NCBI GenBank assembly: GCA_964549505.1 | Contig: CAZJVD010000001.1 | Location: forward strand, 248,001 to 312,000 | Direction of reading: 5' to 3' | From: CAZJVD01 sp964549505 | GTDB taxonomy: Bacteria > Bdellovibrionota > UBA1018 > CAZJVD01 | Length of the DNA stretch: 64,000 nt | In this document: piece after piece, positions 24,866-33,310 of the stretch | Numbering within the stretch: position 1 is the stretch's first letter | Layout of the letters: each line of letters begins with the position of its first letter | Translations under genes and position numbers: made by a program | The notes under the pieces: generated by a model | Databases searched by the model: none | Seen by the model: the letters and a program-made list of their open reading frames with translations, nothing else | Told to the model about the DNA's origin: nothing

Positions 24866-25564
24866 TTAATACGACAAAAACTCTTCTTGTGTGATGATGA
24901 CGAAACTCGATCTCTTAAGAACATCGACGATCGTCGCGGCACCGGGATCATCTCCCAAAACTGTCTTGATTTCCGTCAGTAAGCGTCCTGTCACGGCTTT
25001 CGTCGCACGTCCCGAGAGAAGAACCTTGATACGGGTTTCAAGAATCTCGTTCTGAACGTCCGCCGGAAGCTTCGACCAAAGAAGTGTGCGGGGGTCGTTC
25101 CTCTGAGCAACAAAGTCTTTCTCATGATTGATCAAATAGGTTTCAAATCCCCTACCAAAGAACCGCGCATGGGCACGAACGAACTCCAATGTAAGCGGTC
25201 TATACGAGTATTCTCTGTCAATAAAGAAATTCCCTATAAAGTCGTTTTCTATGTACCGCGAAACACAAACTGTAAGCCAATCAACATACACACTTGTGAC
25301 CGTCTTAGCGGACGGACGAAACGAGACCGGCTGAATCTCACCGAATGTATCGCGATTTGTAGGTGTGATCTTTTGGCAGTCATTACTAAGCAGCCGATCT
25401 CCCGCGGCGTGTGGAAAGTGAAACCGGAGCGTTCGCAATAGGTCATGCCCTGCTAAGTACCGACGAAACGTCGAATCGAACGCCTCACTCCGGCGTTCGA
25501 GCGGACACACGAACAAGATAAGAATCAAAGCGGTCTGAAAAAAGAAAACATTATTTTTCCTCAC
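24866..25564 (-). CDS. exported protein of unknown function (operon gene 3)
   Basis: About 232 residues. GTG 25564 is taken as start: GGAG lies about 6 bases upstream and the result is a signal peptide (KNNVFFFQTALILILFV); it overlaps the upstream stop by 14 bp. The frame is open further back, but inside the cytochrome-like gene. The sequence has a FHFPHAAGDRLLSNDC segment and a helical C-terminus; there is no recognised domain. It sits between the cytochrome-like and DUF1501 genes, so it probably works in the same envelope complex. Confidence 0.55.
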   Translation of the reverse strand: MRKNNVFFFQTALILILFVCPLERRSEAFDSTFRRYLAGHDLLRTLRFHFPHAAGDRLLSNDCQKITPTNRDTFGEIQPVSFRPSAKTVTSVYVDWLTVCVSRYIENDFIGNFFIDREYSYRPLTLEFVRAHARFFGRGFETYLINHEKDFVAQRNDPRTLLWSKLPADVQNEILETRIKVLLSGRATKAVTGRLLTEIKTVLGDDPGAATIVDVLKRSSFVIITQEEFLSY

Positions 25565-27113
25565 AAAAGCTCCAGTCCTTACCATTCGAGTCAGTAAGTG
25601 CTTTGCCTTCAGCATCCGGAGTACCGGAACACACCCACGCCTTGATGCCCGCAATGGATAACGCTCGATAAGCTTCCGACCATCGACCCGGCAGCGGCAT
25701 TTCGGAGTTTTCGCCATTCTCAGGAAGATTGAGTTTCTCGATAATTTTGCGGATGTACTTTTCGTGCCTTTCCAGTGACCCGCCTATCGGCATCTTTACG
25801 AGCTTAGGAACACGGGGTGCCTCTCCCATATGGCAGTCATCGCACGACTTTAAGTAAGGCGCGGCACGTTGGTACGATGACACACGCTCGCGCACAGCCG
25901 GATCCGACTCCGTGTAAAACTCTGGAGCGGAAACTATTGCCGTTATGAAATCGTTTGTCCGGCGACCGACCTCATCGAACTTACGTACGAGTTCCGCTTC
26001 GCGCTTTGGAGCAAGTGGAACATCCACACCAATGAACCAATTCCAGAAGTAGCGAACCTGGCAGTGTGCGTACTCCGGCGTCTTGGTTACCGCTATGCCT
26101 AACTCGTGCAGGCTCTTCACAGGATAGCTAACAAGCTTTCCGTCCGCATCTCGATACACGAGTGCCGGCGTCTCTCCCTCGGACACAACCGAACGAGCCG
26201 GCAGTCCGGCTTCCGAGTACCCATCGAAAGCGCGCGCCATGGGATCGATCTTGTAATGGCAGGTAGCACACTGTTTGCGCTGAGCATGTGGATCGTTAAC
26301 GAATGGACGAATTTCTGGATGAATATCATGCGACTCGCCAGCCTTCTCGGGTTCGAGCAGTGCTTGCATTTCATCACAAAGAAAAATCCGAAACACCTGG
26401 GCCGCGCGCCGCCGATTGCGGTTAAGTGCTGTATCTCGGTAGCGAGAGAGAAACCGCTGCGTACTTAGTACACCAGCCATCCTTCCGTCCTCGGGCCCAA
26501 CCTCCATGCATGCGAAAGGAACCATGAAGTCGGCCTCCTCTCGTACGGTACGTACCTCAGTCGCCTCTATCGTGTGACTCGAGTTTGAGTTCGCAAAAAA
26601 CTCTGCGTCCAGAAACGCCCTGGAAAGCGCTATGTCGCCGACGAGATCCGTATGCGGAGCAGGCAGAGGACGATAACGAAGCAGCTTCGCCGTAAGCAAT
26701 GTATCCCAACTAAGATTGTCCCGAGCGACACGACGAAAGAGATCATCGGCCGAGTTTTGTGCGAAGTAGGTATCGATCCCACCAAGACCCGCATAGCTTA
26801 GAATCTCCTCGGGCAAGCGGGGAGATACCTGAAATCCGAAAAGACCGTCCAGCCGCCACAGCATCTTTCCAGCATGCTCAGGGCGCGAAAGATAATTTTC
26901 AGTCACGATCTCAAAAAACTCTTCTAGTTTTCCGGCTTTTTCTGCAGCTATTGCATTTTCAATCTCGGTCCAACTTGGAGGCGTGCCTCGAAGATGAAAC
27001 GAAAGTTTTCGAAGCCTCTCTGTAGAACGGATCTCCGGCCCAGCGAAGCTAGAAACGGTAGCAAGAATCAACGCCCCTAAGATGGCGCTGCTAAGGCTTG
27101 ATAAAGTCCGCAT
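25551..27113 (-). CDS. DUF1592/DUF1588-type cytochrome-like exported protein (operon gene 2)
   Basis: A 520-residue periplasmic protein with a signal peptide (SSAILGALILATVSSFAG). Two heme-type CxxCH motifs are seen: CATCHYKIDPMARAFDGYSEAG, near residue 285, which is the DUF1588 signature, and CDDCHMGEAP near residue 425. Other planctomycete-type marks are LLTAKLLRYRPLP and FWNWFIGVDVPLA. Such proteins are predicted c-type cytochromes of envelope redox or carbohydrate-processing systems; real heme attachment needs the Ccm system, which is not in this window. It overlaps the previous gene by 23 bp and the next by 14 bp. Confidence 0.75.
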   Translation of the reverse strand: MRTLSSLSSAILGALILATVSSFAGPEIRSTERLRKLSFHLRGTPPSWTEIENAIAAEKAGKLEEFFEIVTENYLSRPEHAGKMLWRLDGLFGFQVSPRLPEEILSYAGLGGIDTYFAQNSADDLFRRVARDNLSWDTLLTAKLLRYRPLPAPHTDLVGDIALSRAFLDAEFFANSNSSHTIEATEVRTVREEADFMVPFACMEVGPEDGRMAGVLSTQRFLSRYRDTALNRNRRRAAQVFRIFLCDEMQALLEPEKAGESHDIHPEIRPFVNDPHAQRKQCATCHYKIDPMARAFDGYSEAGLPARSVVSEGETPALVYRDADGKLVSYPVKSLHELGIAVTKTPEYAHCQVRYFWNWFIGVDVPLAPKREAELVRKFDEVGRRTNDFITAIVSAPEFYTESDPAVRERVSSYQRAAPYLKSCDDCHMGEAPRVPKLVKMPIGGSLERHEKYIRKIIEKLNLPENGENSEMPLPGRWSEAYRALSIAGIKAWVCSGTPDAEGKALTDSNGKDWSFCEEK

Positions 27114-28314
27114 TGTTCTTTCCCATACTCATTCGAATTAGTGCAAGGCCAAGGTCCGGAACCGCTGAGAACACTGGGTCACCCGGATACACGGGGTAAA
27201 AAATGTAACTGTCGGATTGGCGAGGGGCAGGCGGGTGAGGGCCCCAACCCCTTTCACGAGGTAGATCCCAGATGACCTGAAGGCGAGCGACCAGTTGACC
27301 GAACTTGCGAACGTCTTCTCGAGTCTTTGAGGCCGGCCTTCCGATAAGCCCTCTAAGAAACGAGAAGGGATCAACGGCTCTCGGTTCATAGTCTTCGGAG
27401 TCCTCGGAACTCCTTCGGGCCGCCGCCGAATCGACCTTAGCTGGCCTCATTGGATTCTCACCAATCAACAACTCTATAAAGGCCCACGCATTAGGATCTC
27501 TCTGCGTATCATGGATTGCCACGACCGAAACCTTCACTTCTCCAATCGCTGCATCGAGTACGGGTACATCTGGTTTCACTAGGTTCCAAGCGACAACCCG
27601 ACTGTTGAGCCGCCAACCGTTGTCAAGATTTGGAAGCGAAGACCTGAGATGATTGACGGGACTTTCTGCCATAGCACCCGACCGAAGAACCTCGATCGGA
27701 GTCGACAACGAAATCCGTGTGAACTCTTCGGCCTCTGTCTCGAAATTGACTCGCGTTGCTTCGATAGAAAAAACTAGTTCAGCTGCATCGCTGAGGAGTA
27801 TCTTTGCAACGGCTGTCGGGTCCTCACAGATCAGGCGAGCACTCCCCGCTCCAAACGGTGCGAGCAAGGCACGCGCACTTGAAATACCTGGAGGTGGTCC
27901 TTTCTCTGATTTGAAATGCAATTGTTCAGCCTGAAGGTTATGCGCCCGGTACTCATACGCGGGTGTCAGGGCTGCTCCAGTTGGAGCGCCGGCGTTACCC
28001 GCCAATACAAACGGCTGTACAACAAATGCCGGAAACTTCTCTTTAAGGCTGCAGTTCGCAAGGAGGGGCTTTGATACGCGCAACGCAGTCGTGCGTTCGA
28101 AAACAGCCGGAATCTCCGTGCCGAAAATGCCAACAGGAAGATTGTTGTCGGTGTAAACCGCGCGAAGACCATCACCGGTTTCAAAGGGAACGGGTCGTAG
28201 ATACGAATCCGCGACGGCGATCGAGGAAATTACGAGAGAAGATAAGCACATCCCCCACTTCAGTTGCTGACTCAATAAGCCAAACCTATACTCGTCCAAA
28301 TGCATGCGCCGCAT
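27091..28314 (-). CDS. exported protein of unknown function (operon gene 1)
   Basis: About 407 residues. The start is ATG 28314 or 28305, both giving a signal sequence (LKWGMCLSSLVISSIAVADS); the frame runs back to 28398 but crosses a good promoter. No domain was recognised. The region around residue 290 is Ser/Glu-rich (SSEDSEDYEPR), and the end has WDLPRERGWGPHPPAPRQSD. It is the first gene of the DUF1501/cytochrome-like operon, its stop lying inside the next gene by 23 bp. Confidence 0.55.
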   Translation of the reverse strand: MRRMHLDEYRFGLLSQQLKWGMCLSSLVISSIAVADSYLRPVPFETGDGLRAVYTDNNLPVGIFGTEIPAVFERTTALRVSKPLLANCSLKEKFPAFVVQPFVLAGNAGAPTGAALTPAYEYRAHNLQAEQLHFKSEKGPPPGISSARALLAPFGAGSARLICEDPTAVAKILLSDAAELVFSIEATRVNFETEAEEFTRISLSTPIEVLRSGAMAESPVNHLRSSLPNLDNGWRLNSRVVAWNLVKPDVPVLDAAIGEVKVSVVAIHDTQRDPNAWAFIELLIGENPMRPAKVDSAAARRSSEDSEDYEPRAVDPFSFLRGLIGRPASKTREDVRKFGQLVARLQVIWDLPRERGWGPHPPAPRQSDSYIFYPVYPGDPVFSAVPDLGLALIRMSMGKNNADFIKP

Positions 28315-28330
28315 ATAACATGCAGTATCA

Positions 28331-28359
28331 TTTATACGCACGGATTTTTTTCCACACAA
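28331..28359 (-). promoter_or_regulatory. sigma-70-like promoter of the DUF1501/cytochrome-like operon
   Basis: On the minus strand TTGTGT (28359-28354), 17 bases, then TATAAA (28336-28331). The predicted transcript start is near 28324, about 10-20 bp before the two candidate start codons. Good spacing but only partial -35 match. Confidence 0.5.
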
Positions 28360-28451
28360 ATAGCTAAGCAATCTCCAACACATTATGCTTTGCATCATCT
28401 ATAGTGGGCATTTACCGTGAACTCCGTGCGGGCGGCCCCTATACTACAACT

Positions 28452-29345
28452 GTGAAACGTTCAAAAACCGCCCTGATCGTTGGCGCTAGCGGTTTCATTG
28501 GTTCGAGTCTGGCGCTCCGACTTCGTGAAGAATTCAAAGTCTACGGTACCTACTTTCGGCATCCGTTCCGGATTCCGGGTGTCACGCCGATCAAGCTCGA
28601 CGCCGCGATTCGCGACGACGTGAAACGAATCGTCTACTCGATCTCGCCCGAAATCGTGATCTATGCTGGCGGACGCAACGACGTGATCTGGGCAGAAGAC
28701 AGCGATCGCGAAGCCGATCGCGTCCACGCGAACGGACCGGTCAACGTCGTCACGACAGCGGGGATTTTGCAGCCGCGGTTTATTTTTCTTTCGAACAACT
28801 ATGTCTTCGACGGACGCAAAGGGAACTATGTCGAAGACGATATCGTTCTGCCTGTTTATAACTTGGGAAAAAACAAACTCTCGAGTGAAAAGTATTTCAT
28901 GGGAACGCCGAACTTTGTGATCGTGCGTTCCGCGCCGGTGTATGGCCGCGGGATCGGCCTCAGTCTTTCGTTTCTCGATAAAGTTCGTGTGATGCTCTCC
29001 AAAGGAATCCGCCTAGACGTTTCGAATAACGAACTGTTCAACTACGCTCCTGTTCATGGACTCGTCGACATGATCGCAAACTTGGTCGACGGTGGCCCGC
29101 GCAACGTGATTCTTCACTACGGTGGACTTACGAAAATCGGTGAATACGACTTCATCAAAGCGTTTGCTGAGCGCTTTGGCCTTCCGACATCGTCGCTCAC
29201 CATGCGCGAGCCGCAGACGTCGGAGTTCGTCGTCAGCTCAACACTCGACTATTCGCTCAACTTCACAAAGGCGGTCGAAGCTCTCAGAGTCCCAGCCCTC
29301 TCGCTCGAAGACGGCCTCGAACTCTTTGCGGGTCTCACCAAATAG
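28452..29345 (+). CDS. RmlD-like NAD(P)-dependent sugar-nucleotide reductase/epimerase
   Basis: A 297-residue short-chain dehydrogenase of the extended class. The nucleotide-binding loop is GASGFIGSSLALRL; an FLSNNYVFDGRKGNYVEDD segment matches RmlD (S-T-x-VFDG), and LGKNKLSSEKYF replaces the usual Y-x-x-x-K. The best relatives by pattern are dTDP-4-dehydrorhamnose reductases, though no other rhamnose gene is near. GTG 28452 was chosen because it places the glycine loop right after a short basic start. A TATACT box at about 28440 would give an almost leaderless mRNA. The stop TAG is inside repeat A2. Confidence 0.75.
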   Translation: MKRSKTALIVGASGFIGSSLALRLREEFKVYGTYFRHPFRIPGVTPIKLDAAIRDDVKRIVYSISPEIVIYAGGRNDVIWAEDSDREADRVHANGPVNVVTTAGILQPRFIFLSNNYVFDGRKGNYVEDDIVLPVYNLGKNKLSSEKYFMGTPNFVIVRSAPVYGRGIGLSLSFLDKVRVMLSKGIRLDVSNNELFNYAPVHGLVDMIANLVDGGPRNVILHYGGLTKIGEYDFIKAFAERFGLPTSSLTMREPQTSEFVVSSTLDYSLNFTKAVEALRVPALSLEDGLELFAGLTK

Positions 29346-29431
29346 TGTCCGGCTACTTTTGGTAGCAACAGCGCGTCACCATTTGGGTAATGCCGCGCTG
29401 TTGCTACCAAAAGTAGCCGGACACTATTTGG
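29338..29431. repeat. palindromic element A2 (family A, 94 bp)
   Basis: Arms begin CCAAATAGTGTCC and end GGACACTATTTGG. The inner stem ACAGCGCG/CGCGCTGT is perfectly paired but different from A1, so the two sides changed together. The TAG of the RmlD-like gene is the TAG in CCAAATAG. Confidence 0.92.
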
Positions 29432-29495
29432 CGTCAAGACTCTGGCGCGGCAGAAAACCAGCGTTCGTGCGATTCTCGTGTGATTCTAAAGAAGA

Positions 29496-29900
29496 GTGAA
29501 AACCGAAAAGGACATCGAGCGTGTCTTAGAATTCTTTGTGAAACTCGCCGGCCGAAAACAGGCCGAAGTCGTCATCGAAGAGACGCTCCGATTCGGACTC
29601 AAAGTCTTTAAGCAGGTCGCTCCGGTCGGCCGCGCCAGTCTGGAGCGGGCCAAGGCTCTACGGTTCATGGTCAAAAATCCGTGGGCACTGTCGTTACTGT
29701 ATTTGATTGCGCGATCACAAGCCGGCCGCTTCGAAGGACTTCGCGCGCGTTTCACAAAAATCGATCGCGGCTTTTTGAAAACAGTGGCCGGGCTTGTTCA
29801 GGAAAAGGCCTTAGGCCGTTCTCGCGAGCGCACCTCAAAGCACCCGCGAGAACAGACCCTCGGAGAGAAGCTCGACGAGTTTCTCGCCAAGCTTCGCTGA
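29496..29900 (+). CDS. TetR-family C-terminal domain without DNA-binding part
   Basis: A 134-residue protein. EETLRFGLKVFKQV...RFMVKNPWALSLLYLIARSQAGRFEGLRARFTKID lines up with EESLRFGMSVLTQI...KLVMKHPWAIPLYLRYRNQPGRFQKSIKNIE in the TetR regulator at 32634, on the other side of the acyl-ligase gene. The helix-turn-helix that precedes this in a normal TetR protein is absent, and no remnant of it is visible in the 65 bp upstream. It might dimerise with, and titrate, the full regulator. GTG 29496 has a weak AAGAAG site. Lys/Arg-rich end. Confidence 0.65.
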   Translation: MKTEKDIERVLEFFVKLAGRKQAEVVIEETLRFGLKVFKQVAPVGRASLERAKALRFMVKNPWALSLLYLIARSQAGRFEGLRARFTKIDRGFLKTVAGLVQEKALGRSRERTSKHPREQTLGEKLDEFLAKLR

Positions 29901-29952
29901 CTTCCCCCAGAGCGTGCCCTAGTTATAAACACGGAACTATGCTGCGCTGTGG

Positions 29953-29980
29953 TTACCAAAAGTAGCCAGACACTATTTGG
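29953..29980. repeat. single degenerate arm of family A (A3)
   Basis: GGTTACCAAAAGTAGCC then AGACACTATTTGG: one arm with two or three changes and no partner arm to its left. On the minus strand its TAG (29975-29973) is the stop codon of the acyl-ligase gene. Confidence 0.8.
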
Positions 29981-32540
29981 CGGCTAACACCTTGAGCGCC
30001 CGTAGATCGATCTTTCCGACGCCGAGTAGCGGAATCTCGTCGATGAACTCCACGCGGGAGATCTTCGAAACACGCGACAGACCCCCCTCTGCCAACATCT
30101 TGTTGACTGTTGCCACATCGAGATCCGTCCGTGTCGTGAACATCACGACTTGCTGATCCGTGATCGTTCCACCTGCGACGATCGCGAATTCGTTCTCACC
30201 CTTTGCTGTGGGCGCAAGAGCTTCCGCAACAGCTTTTCGGATCGCGCCGAGTGAGATCATTTCGCCCGCTTGGTTCTTGATGGAATCCGTCGTCCGATCG
30301 ACGAAAACAAGATGACGTGGCTTGATCTCGCGAACGATATCACCCGTTTCGTAGTAACCACCCAAGCCGTGGTCAACAAACGGTTGATCACCTTTGTGAG
30401 CGAGATATCCCGAGAAGATATTGGGCGATGCTGTATCGATGAGCAGAAGTCCTGGCTCACCGGGGCGCACATCGATCGCTTCGGCGGGCCAACGTTCAGG
30501 ATTGACGATCCGGTACTGGATCGACGGCAGAACTTTTCCGATCGACTGATCGATCGGATCGATCTCGGTATTGAAAGCGATCACGGGACTCGCCTCGGTC
30601 TGTCCGTAGCCTTCGAGAACCATGGCCTTCGTTTTTTCGCGAATCGTCTGATACGTCGGGGCTGGCATCGCAGCTCCACCGGTGACCATCATGCGAAGAC
30701 TCGCCAGTGTTTCAGGCGTGTTTTCCCGGACGATGTTCGAAATGAAATCCGGCGTCCCCATCATGATCGTCGGCCGGTAATCGTCCATCACTTTTCCGAT
30801 CGCCTTTGCCTGGCGCGGGTCAGGAAAGTACACGACCGGCATTCCGCTCACGAGCGGGAGAACTTGGCCAATCGTGTTTCCGAACGAGTGAAACGGCGGC
30901 AAGAACCCAAGCATGCGATCGCCTTCGCGAAGCGTGATGGTTTCGAGAACGTCTTTTAAGTTCGAAAGCTGATTGGTGTGCGTGAGAGGAACAGCTTTTG
31001 GAAGCGCTGACGATCCACTCGTGAACAAGATGACCGCGATGTTATGAACGTTCGACAGATCGATCGGTGAGATCCCCCACTTGAGTGACCGGCTCGCGAT
31101 GTCGGCTGCGAGCTTCTTGCGCGCGGTGAACGCTTCGACGAGATCTTCGATGAATATGTAGTCCGCCGCAAAATCTTCGAACGACCGACCCTTCTCAGCG
31201 AGCTTCTCAACGAAAGCACGCGAAGTAAGGATTTTTTGAACACCGACGTTGCGGGCCGAAGTAACAACGGCCTCAGCGCCCATAGTGTAATTGATCATCG
31301 CAGGAATTTTGCCAGCGACCTGGAGACTCGCGAGTGCGATCGTTGCGGCTGACGATGCGGGCAGCATCACACCGACGCGTTCGCCTTCGAGTGCTTCCAG
31401 TTCGGGCTTGAACAGAATCATCGCACGCACTAACTCGCGATAAGTCATCGTTCCTGTTTTTGCACTTTTTTGGTTACTCTCTTGGGCGTCCGTTCGGGGG
31501 TCCGCAAGAACGACCGCGTTCGGATTTTCTTTGGCCTTTACAAGAATCGCTTCCGGGATAGAACGCGCCTTCGATGAAATCTCGAGCCTATGAGGCTTTC
31601 CGTGATGGTCGAACCACGCAGCCGGAGCTGCGGTCTTCGGACGATTCGCGACGACGGCACTACGCGATGATGGCGTCAGTCCAACGAGCGGCACTGAGGT
31701 TCGCTCTTCGGGCCACGCGTGGTAGTAGCGCTCCAAGAAAGCTTTGATCTCTTCGCGCGTGCCTGTTCTCGGAAAGTTAGCCGGCTCGATGATCTCGATA
31801 TCCACGTCGCGCCTGGGTGTCAGGATACCCGCGTTCGCAGCGAGTGCCGCAGCGCCGGTGACGACCGAAGTGAGATAGTTCGGCTTCTTACCCTCATCGG
31901 TGTACCCGAAGCGGCTCCCCCAAAGTCCGAACTGACGGATCATCACAACACGGGCCTCAGGAAAGCGGGCGAGGATCTTCGAAACGCCGCTTTTATGTTG
32001 GAGATCTTCTCCGCCTGGACCGCGATAGATACGACCCGCAGGATAGAAGATAAAATTTTCGCCGCGCTTGAGACCTTCGGCAATGGTGTCTAACAGAAGC
32101 GTCGCTTGGTCTTTCTCGAGGTACCCGTTCTTGCCGGGGTCCGGCACGACTACGGCGCCAGCGACTTTAAGAAGCTGACCAAAGATCGGAAGTTTGGTTT
32201 GGCTCTCAGCAACGACAGGACGAAGTTTGAAGTCCTTACTCAGACGCGACCAGATGATCAAAGGATCCACCAGCCAACCTGGATGATTGGGCAAAAAGAG
32301 AATTCCTTCGCGACCCTTTGCTGCGACAGCTTCGAGACCGTGGGTTTTGATGTCATAGCGCATTCCGAGGGTAGTTATCACACCGGCGCGAAAACCACCC
32401 TCGACTGCCCCGAGCAAACGCGCGCACATTCCTCCCGTAGAATCAGCGGCCGCGCTCGTGCCCCCAAAACTTGGATGCAGACTCAAGCTCAAAGCGCTCA
32501 AGCTCAAAGTAACGATGGTGAGGTTTATAAATTTTTTCAT
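29973..32540 (-). CDS. fused acyltransferase / acyl-activating (AMP-binding) enzyme
   Basis: About 855 residues, with an Aas-like arrangement. Residues about 60-260 are a PlsC-type acyltransferase (LPNHPGWLVDPLI, then EGLKRGENFIFYPAGR). Residues about 320-850 are an acyl-CoA/ACP ligase: ILFTSGSSALPKAVPLTH (P-loop), GYGQTEASP and YYETGDI are in order. The His-to-Asp spacing in NHPGWLVD is one longer than the classical HX4D. The N-terminus MKKFINLTIVTLSLSALSLSL is a signal peptide or anchor, which is odd for an ATP-using enzyme. ATG 32540 was picked over 32564 since AAGGAGG precedes it by about 10 bases. Probable role: acylation or recycling of (lyso)phospholipid, controlled by the divergent TetR gene. 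Confidence 0.8.
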   Translation of the reverse strand: MKKFINLTIVTLSLSALSLSLHPSFGGTSAAADSTGGMCARLLGAVEGGFRAGVITTLGMRYDIKTHGLEAVAAKGREGILFLPNHPGWLVDPLIIWSRLSKDFKLRPVVAESQTKLPIFGQLLKVAGAVVVPDPGKNGYLEKDQATLLLDTIAEGLKRGENFIFYPAGRIYRGPGGEDLQHKSGVSKILARFPEARVVMIRQFGLWGSRFGYTDEGKKPNYLTSVVTGAAALAANAGILTPRRDVDIEIIEPANFPRTGTREEIKAFLERYYHAWPEERTSVPLVGLTPSSRSAVVANRPKTAAPAAWFDHHGKPHRLEISSKARSIPEAILVKAKENPNAVVLADPRTDAQESNQKSAKTGTMTYRELVRAMILFKPELEALEGERVGVMLPASSAATIALASLQVAGKIPAMINYTMGAEAVVTSARNVGVQKILTSRAFVEKLAEKGRSFEDFAADYIFIEDLVEAFTARKKLAADIASRSLKWGISPIDLSNVHNIAVILFTSGSSALPKAVPLTHTNQLSNLKDVLETITLREGDRMLGFLPPFHSFGNTIGQVLPLVSGMPVVYFPDPRQAKAIGKVMDDYRPTIMMGTPDFISNIVRENTPETLASLRMMVTGGAAMPAPTYQTIREKTKAMVLEGYGQTEASPVIAFNTEIDPIDQSIGKVLPSIQYRIVNPERWPAEAIDVRPGEPGLLLIDTASPNIFSGYLAHKGDQPFVDHGLGGYYETGDIVREIKPRHLVFVDRTTDSIKNQAGEMISLGAIRKAVAEALAPTAKGENEFAIVAGGTITDQQVVMFTTRTDLDVATVNKMLAEGGLSRVSKISRVEFIDEIPLLGVGKIDLRALKVLAAK

Positions 32541-32606
32541 GGGAAGACCGCCTCCTTTAGGCAAATGAGGAAGTAGCGCGATCGGGTTGCTCTGTGTAAA
32601 AAGGAC

Positions 32607-32633
32607 CTGACACTTCAGTGAGGAAACTGTCAG
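32607..32633. promoter_or_regulatory. probable TetR operator between acyl-ligase and tetR genes
   Basis: Imperfect palindrome CTGACA-N-TT ... AA-N-TGTCAG, 27 bp, ending on the base before the TetR ATG at 32634. It lies in the 93-bp divergent intergenic region and so could control both genes, as is usual for TetR-type autoregulation. Confidence 0.5.
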
Positions 32634-33224
32634 ATGCCGAAACCAAAAATTTCGTTCGAACTGCTTTATGAAAATGTTTTAGGCCTGATCCGGCACCATA
32701 AACCGGAGGCCATCAACTACTCGAAGATCTCGCGTGCGTCGGGGATCCCGCGACCAACGCTGTATTATTATTTTGGCAAGGAGCCCGACGCTCTGATCGA
32801 AGAGTCACTCCGTTTTGGCATGAGCGTCCTCACACAGATTTATCAAGACGATACCCACAGTCTGTCGGCGAAAACTTGGGGCGAGTACCACCATGCGCGC
32901 TTCTACATGGCCTTAAAGCTTGTCATGAAACACCCGTGGGCGATTCCGCTCTACCTGCGGTACCGCAACCAACCGGGTCGCTTTCAGAAGTCGATCAAGA
33001 ACATCGAGGACAGATATCTGGAACGCATGTCCGCGCAGTTTAAAAAGCAGGTAGGAAAAGCTGCAGATCCCGAGCGCTTGCGACTTGCCGGTTATCTTAA
33101 GATCGGTTTCTTTTGGGGAATGACCACGGATCAGGAAGCGTGGAGTTCAAAAGAACGCGCTTACTGGAAAAAAACCTCAGCAGAGTTCATCGCCGGCCTC
33201 GACCGCTGGTTGGGCGCCAAATAG
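32634..33224 (+). CDS. TetR/AcrR-family transcriptional regulator
   Basis: A 196-residue repressor. The N-terminal helix-turn-helix is clear (YSKISRASGIPRPTLYYYFGKEPDALIEESL, about residues 30-60), followed by an all-helical ligand domain. It is transcribed divergently from the acyltransferase/acyl-ligase gene, so fatty acyl groups or acyl-CoA are the likely ligand by neighbourhood. The C-terminal domain resembles the HTH-less protein at 29496. The last codons GCC AAA TAG belong to repeat A4. Confidence 0.85.
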   Translation: MPKPKISFELLYENVLGLIRHHKPEAINYSKISRASGIPRPTLYYYFGKEPDALIEESLRFGMSVLTQIYQDDTHSLSAKTWGEYHHARFYMALKLVMKHPWAIPLYLRYRNQPGRFQKSIKNIEDRYLERMSAQFKKQVGKAADPERLRLAGYLKIGFFWGMTTDQEAWSSKERAYWKKTSAEFIAGLDRWLGAK

Positions 33225-33310
33225 TGTCCGGCTACTTTTGGTAGCAACAGTGCAGCATAACGTGAGTGATGACGCGTTGTTGCTACCAAAAGTAGCCGGA
33301 CACTATTTGG
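33217..33310. repeat. palindromic element A4 (family A, 94 bp), shared stop region of two convergent genes
   Basis: CCAAATAGTG...CACTATTTGG. The left TAG ends the TetR gene and the right one, read on the minus strand, ends the signal peptidase gene; both proteins end in Ala-Lys. The inner arms are not fully complementary (ACAGTGCA against GCGTTGT), but the centre GCAGCATAACG-GAG-GATGACGCG is shared with A5. Confidence 0.92.

Noticed and set aside
29249..29437. Recurring peptide LLLPKVAGHYL in several open frames
   Set aside because: It is only the translation of the family A palindrome in various frames, not a protein family; the single case with possible biological use is the ribD start.
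30270..30959. 229-codon plus-strand open frame
   Set aside because: It lies fully antisense to the conserved acyl-ligase domain; the peptide is Arg/His/Asp-rich with no domain, as expected of a shadow frame.
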